Shown here: piece by piece, positions 4,523 through 5,956 of the stretch
How the letters are laid out: each line of letters starts with the position of its first letter
Position numbering within the stretch: the stretch's first letter is position 1
Assembly (NCBI GenBank): GCA_046262515.1
Contig: JBHEMP010000041.1
Coordinates: 1-5,956, forward strand
Reading direction: 5' to 3'
Source of the DNA: JAXDLW01 sp046262515
GTDB taxonomy: Bacteria > Chloroflexota > Dormibacteria > DASZGP01
Length of the DNA stretch: 5,956 nt
The notes under the pieces: generated by a model
What the model was told of the DNA's origin: nothing
The model's input: the letters and a program-made list of their open reading frames with translations, nothing else
Database searches by the model: none
Program-made: the position numbers and the translations under genes

Positions 4523-5575
4523 GTGAGCGAGCACGTTGAGCGCGCCGATCTTCTGCCAATAGGGCGTTTTTCCAAGCGCGCCAACCTGAGCGTGCAGCAA
4601 TTGCGTTACTACCACGAACTCCGTATCCTCGAGCCCGCTCGAGTCGATGCCGAGTCAGGGTATCGGTACTACTCGATGCTGCAGGTGCAAGCCGCCGATT
4701 TGATCGCGGTCCTGCGGTCCCTGGATGTGCCGCTGACGGACATCCGCAGCCTGCTGAGGGATCCCAGCGAGCCGAATGTCAAGGCGGTGCTGGAGGGTCA
4801 CCGGCGCAACCTGGAATCGCGCTTCGCCGAGGCGCGCCAGAAACTCAAGGCGATTGACGCATTCTTGAAGGAGGGGCAGTTGAAGATGAGGCTTGAGGAG
4901 CCCAAGGACCTGGTCGCGATTAGGGTAGATTCCGTCCGCGTCCACCAACCATCCGGACAGCACGTCCTGATCCTGGCCGATGATGCCGGGGAACGCAGAC
5001 TTCCAATCTGGATTGGGCCATATGAGGCAAACTCGATCGCCCTCAAACTTAGTGGCGAAACAGTCGCGCGACCACTGACGCATGATCTCTTCATCACCTC
5101 CCTTGAAGTCTCGGGGGCCAAGCCGCAGAGGGTGGTCATCTGGTACTCAGAGACGGCGGAGGTTTACTCCGCTGCACTTCACCTGTCGGTGGGCAAGAAC
5201 ACTCACGTCATTGATTGCCGTCCGTCGGATGGGGTCGCCCTAGCGGTTCGCTGCGGGGCAGAAGTGCTTGTGAGCCGAGCGACCCTCGAACGCAGCAGCG
5301 TGCCGACAGGTATCGAGCCCAGCGGGGACTCTATCGGTGCGTTCACCGTCAAGGTGGCGTTGGCGGCGAACGAGTTACTCGGCACCCTGGTCTCAGCACG
5401 GGAGCCGATCGAAGGTGATCGGGTTTGGGTCGGGCAGGAGTTCGAGGTCATGAGCGGCGGATCCGAGGCCGGCGCTATTTCCGTTAGGCCCGCCTCCGGG
5501 TCGCCCGGCGGCCGTTCTGCGCTGTGGCTCCTGCCCCCGCCGACGCCTTCAGAGGCTAAAACCGCGACCGACTAG
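4523..5575 (+). CDS. MerR-family DNA-binding domain fused to bifunctional nuclease (BFN/DUF151) domain
   Basis: From GTG 4523 the product is 350 residues. Residues 11-78 are a MerR winged helix-turn-helix: LPIGRFSKRANLSVQQLRYY (11-30), then the wing with GYRYYS (46-51). A helical stretch at about 85-124 (LEGHRRNLESRFAEARQKLKAIDAFLKEG) fits the MerR dimerisation coiled coil. Residues 129-259 match the BFN/DUF151 fold: RLPIWIGPYEANSIA (159-173), RPLTHDLF (183-190), VVIWYSETAEVYSAALHL and DCRPSDGVALAVR (231-243). In plant BBD1-type proteins this domain has RNase/DNase activity; in bacteria its role is unclear. A tail of about 90 residues (260-350) holds VKVALAANELLGTLVSAREP and a Pro-rich end, with no family I recognise. 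TTG 4505 is in frame but lies within the operator, so GTG 4523 is chosen; neither has a ribosome binding site. Likely job: transcription regulator whose effector or output domain is the BFN module, controlling its own promoter. Confidence 0.88.
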   Translation: MSEHVERADLLPIGRFSKRANLSVQQLRYYHELRILEPARVDAESGYRYYSMLQVQAADLIAVLRSLDVPLTDIRSLLRDPSEPNVKAVLEGHRRNLESRFAEARQKLKAIDAFLKEGQLKMRLEEPKDLVAIRVDSVRVHQPSGQHVLILADDAGERRLPIWIGPYEANSIALKLSGETVARPLTHDLFITSLEVSGAKPQRVVIWYSETAEVYSAALHLSVGKNTHVIDCRPSDGVALAVRCGAEVLVSRATLERSSVPTGIEPSGDSIGAFTVKVALAANELLGTLVSAREPIEGDRVWVGQEFEVMSGGSEAGAISVRPASGSPGGRSALWLLPPPTPSEAKTATD

Positions 5576-5576
5576 A

Positions 5577-5582
5577 TAGGCT
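5577..5582 (+). promoter_or_regulatory. Possible -10 hexamer (TAGGCT) before the Mrp-type gene
   Basis: TAGGCT fits TANNNT and ends 9 bases before ATG 5592, allowing initiation at or near the start codon. No convincing -35 is present, and the only ribosome-binding-like bases (GGA at 5587-5589) lie too close to the ATG. The gene could equally be read through from the gene 16 bases upstream. Confidence 0.28.
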
Positions 5583-5591
5583 CAACGGACC

Positions 5592-5956
5592 ATGCCGGTG
5601 GCGTCGCGAACGATTGTGGTCGGGAGTGGGAAGGGCGGCGTCGGCAAGTCCACAGTGGCACTGAACCTGGCCCTCGCGCTTGCGGAGGACGGCGCAAGCG
5701 TCGGGTTGCTCGACGCTGACTTCTACGGCCCCAACATCCCCCTGATGATCGGGCTCACCCGCTATAAATGGACCGAGAACTGGACGGTGGCGCGCAACGT
5801 CACGGCCGACAACGTCCGCCGGGTTCCCCCGGTCGAGAAGTTCGGCATCAAGGTGATGTCGGCGGGCTTCATAATCGCCGAGGATCAGCCCCTTCTCCTG
5901 GAGGGCACGGCGGTCCAGATGCTCACCCGTCAGCTCGTCGACGCCACCGACTGGGG
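5592..5956 (+). CDS. Mrp/ApbC-type P-loop ATPase, iron-sulfur carrier family (5' part)
   Basis: The first 121 residues are visible; the gene runs off the window. MPVASRTIVVGSGKGGVGKST contains the deviant Walker A GKGGVGKS (13-20), with the signature lysine (Lys15) of MinD/ParA/Mrp ATPases. VGLLDADFYGPNIPLMIGL (37-55) is the Mrp/NBP35 version of the following strand: DAD-x-YGP-x-IP separates it from ParA and MinD. GIKVMSAGFIIAEDQP (85-100) matches the family's GIKVMSxGF...EDQP segment. Bacterial Mrp/ApbC proteins bind and transfer Fe-S clusters in the cytosol using ATP. The C-terminal CxxC that holds the cluster would lie beyond the window, so this cannot be confirmed. Unlike many Mrp proteins, it has no N-terminal MIP18/DUF59 domain if the ATG is right. 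It starts 16 bases after the MerR-BFN stop, on the same strand, so co-transcription is plausible. Confidence 0.9.
   Translation, partial: MPVASRTIVVGSGKGGVGKSTVALNLALALAEDGASVGLLDADFYGPNIPLMIGLTRYKWTENWTVARNVTADNVRRVPPVEKFGIKVMSAGFIIAEDQPLLLEGTAVQMLTRQLVDATDW

Noticed and set aside
4399..4584. N-terminal extension of the PPOX frame back to 4584
   Set aside because: It would run through the MerR operator and into the divergent MerR-BFN gene; the extra residues have no PPOX similarity.

Overview
The window is GC-rich chromosomal DNA from a bacterium. Its codon use, its GTG/TTG starts, several genes with no Shine-Dalgarno site but a TANNNT-like hexamer just upstream, and its secreted or lipoprotein genes suggest an actinobacterium or a related high-GC terrestrial lineage (Chloroflexota/Dormibacterota-like). 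This placement is inference. I see no rRNA, tRNA, CRISPR array or mobile element, and no gene-free stretch longer than about 130 bases.

Layout. (1) 1-945: the 3' part of a cysteine-containing, probably exported protein with a PKD-like segment. (2) 971-1447: a small DUF488-family protein. (3) 1528-2514: a secreted protein with an HExxE...E..D.C signature like that of the EXORDIUM/PHI-1 family, preceded by a plausible promoter and a clear ribosome binding site. (4) 2546-2950: a small putative lipoprotein with a beta-rich domain. These four all read rightward. (5) On the minus strand, 3940-4398 (PPOX-type flavin-binding protein) lies upstream of 2937-3866 (ketopantoate reductase family), with a strong hairpin between them. 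(6) Divergent from that pair is 4523-5575, a MerR-type DNA-binding domain fused to a bifunctional-nuclease (BFN, DUF151) domain. (7) 16 bases further on, an Mrp/ApbC-type P-loop ATPase begins and runs off the window end.

The most interesting part is 4480-5956. A perfect 8+8 inverted repeat sits inside a 19-base spacer between a TTGACT -35 and a weak -10, the classic geometry of a MerR-regulated promoter. It lies directly in front of the gene for the MerR-BFN fusion, so the protein probably controls its own transcription. In actinobacteria such as Mycobacterium, a MerR regulator and a DUF151 protein are encoded as neighbouring separate genes; here one polypeptide carries both. The ATPase downstream may be co-transcribed or have its own start site.

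The left-hand genes look like cell-surface or secretion functions. The minus-strand pair encodes a flavin-type and an NADPH-type oxidoreductase, with no pathway context inside the window.
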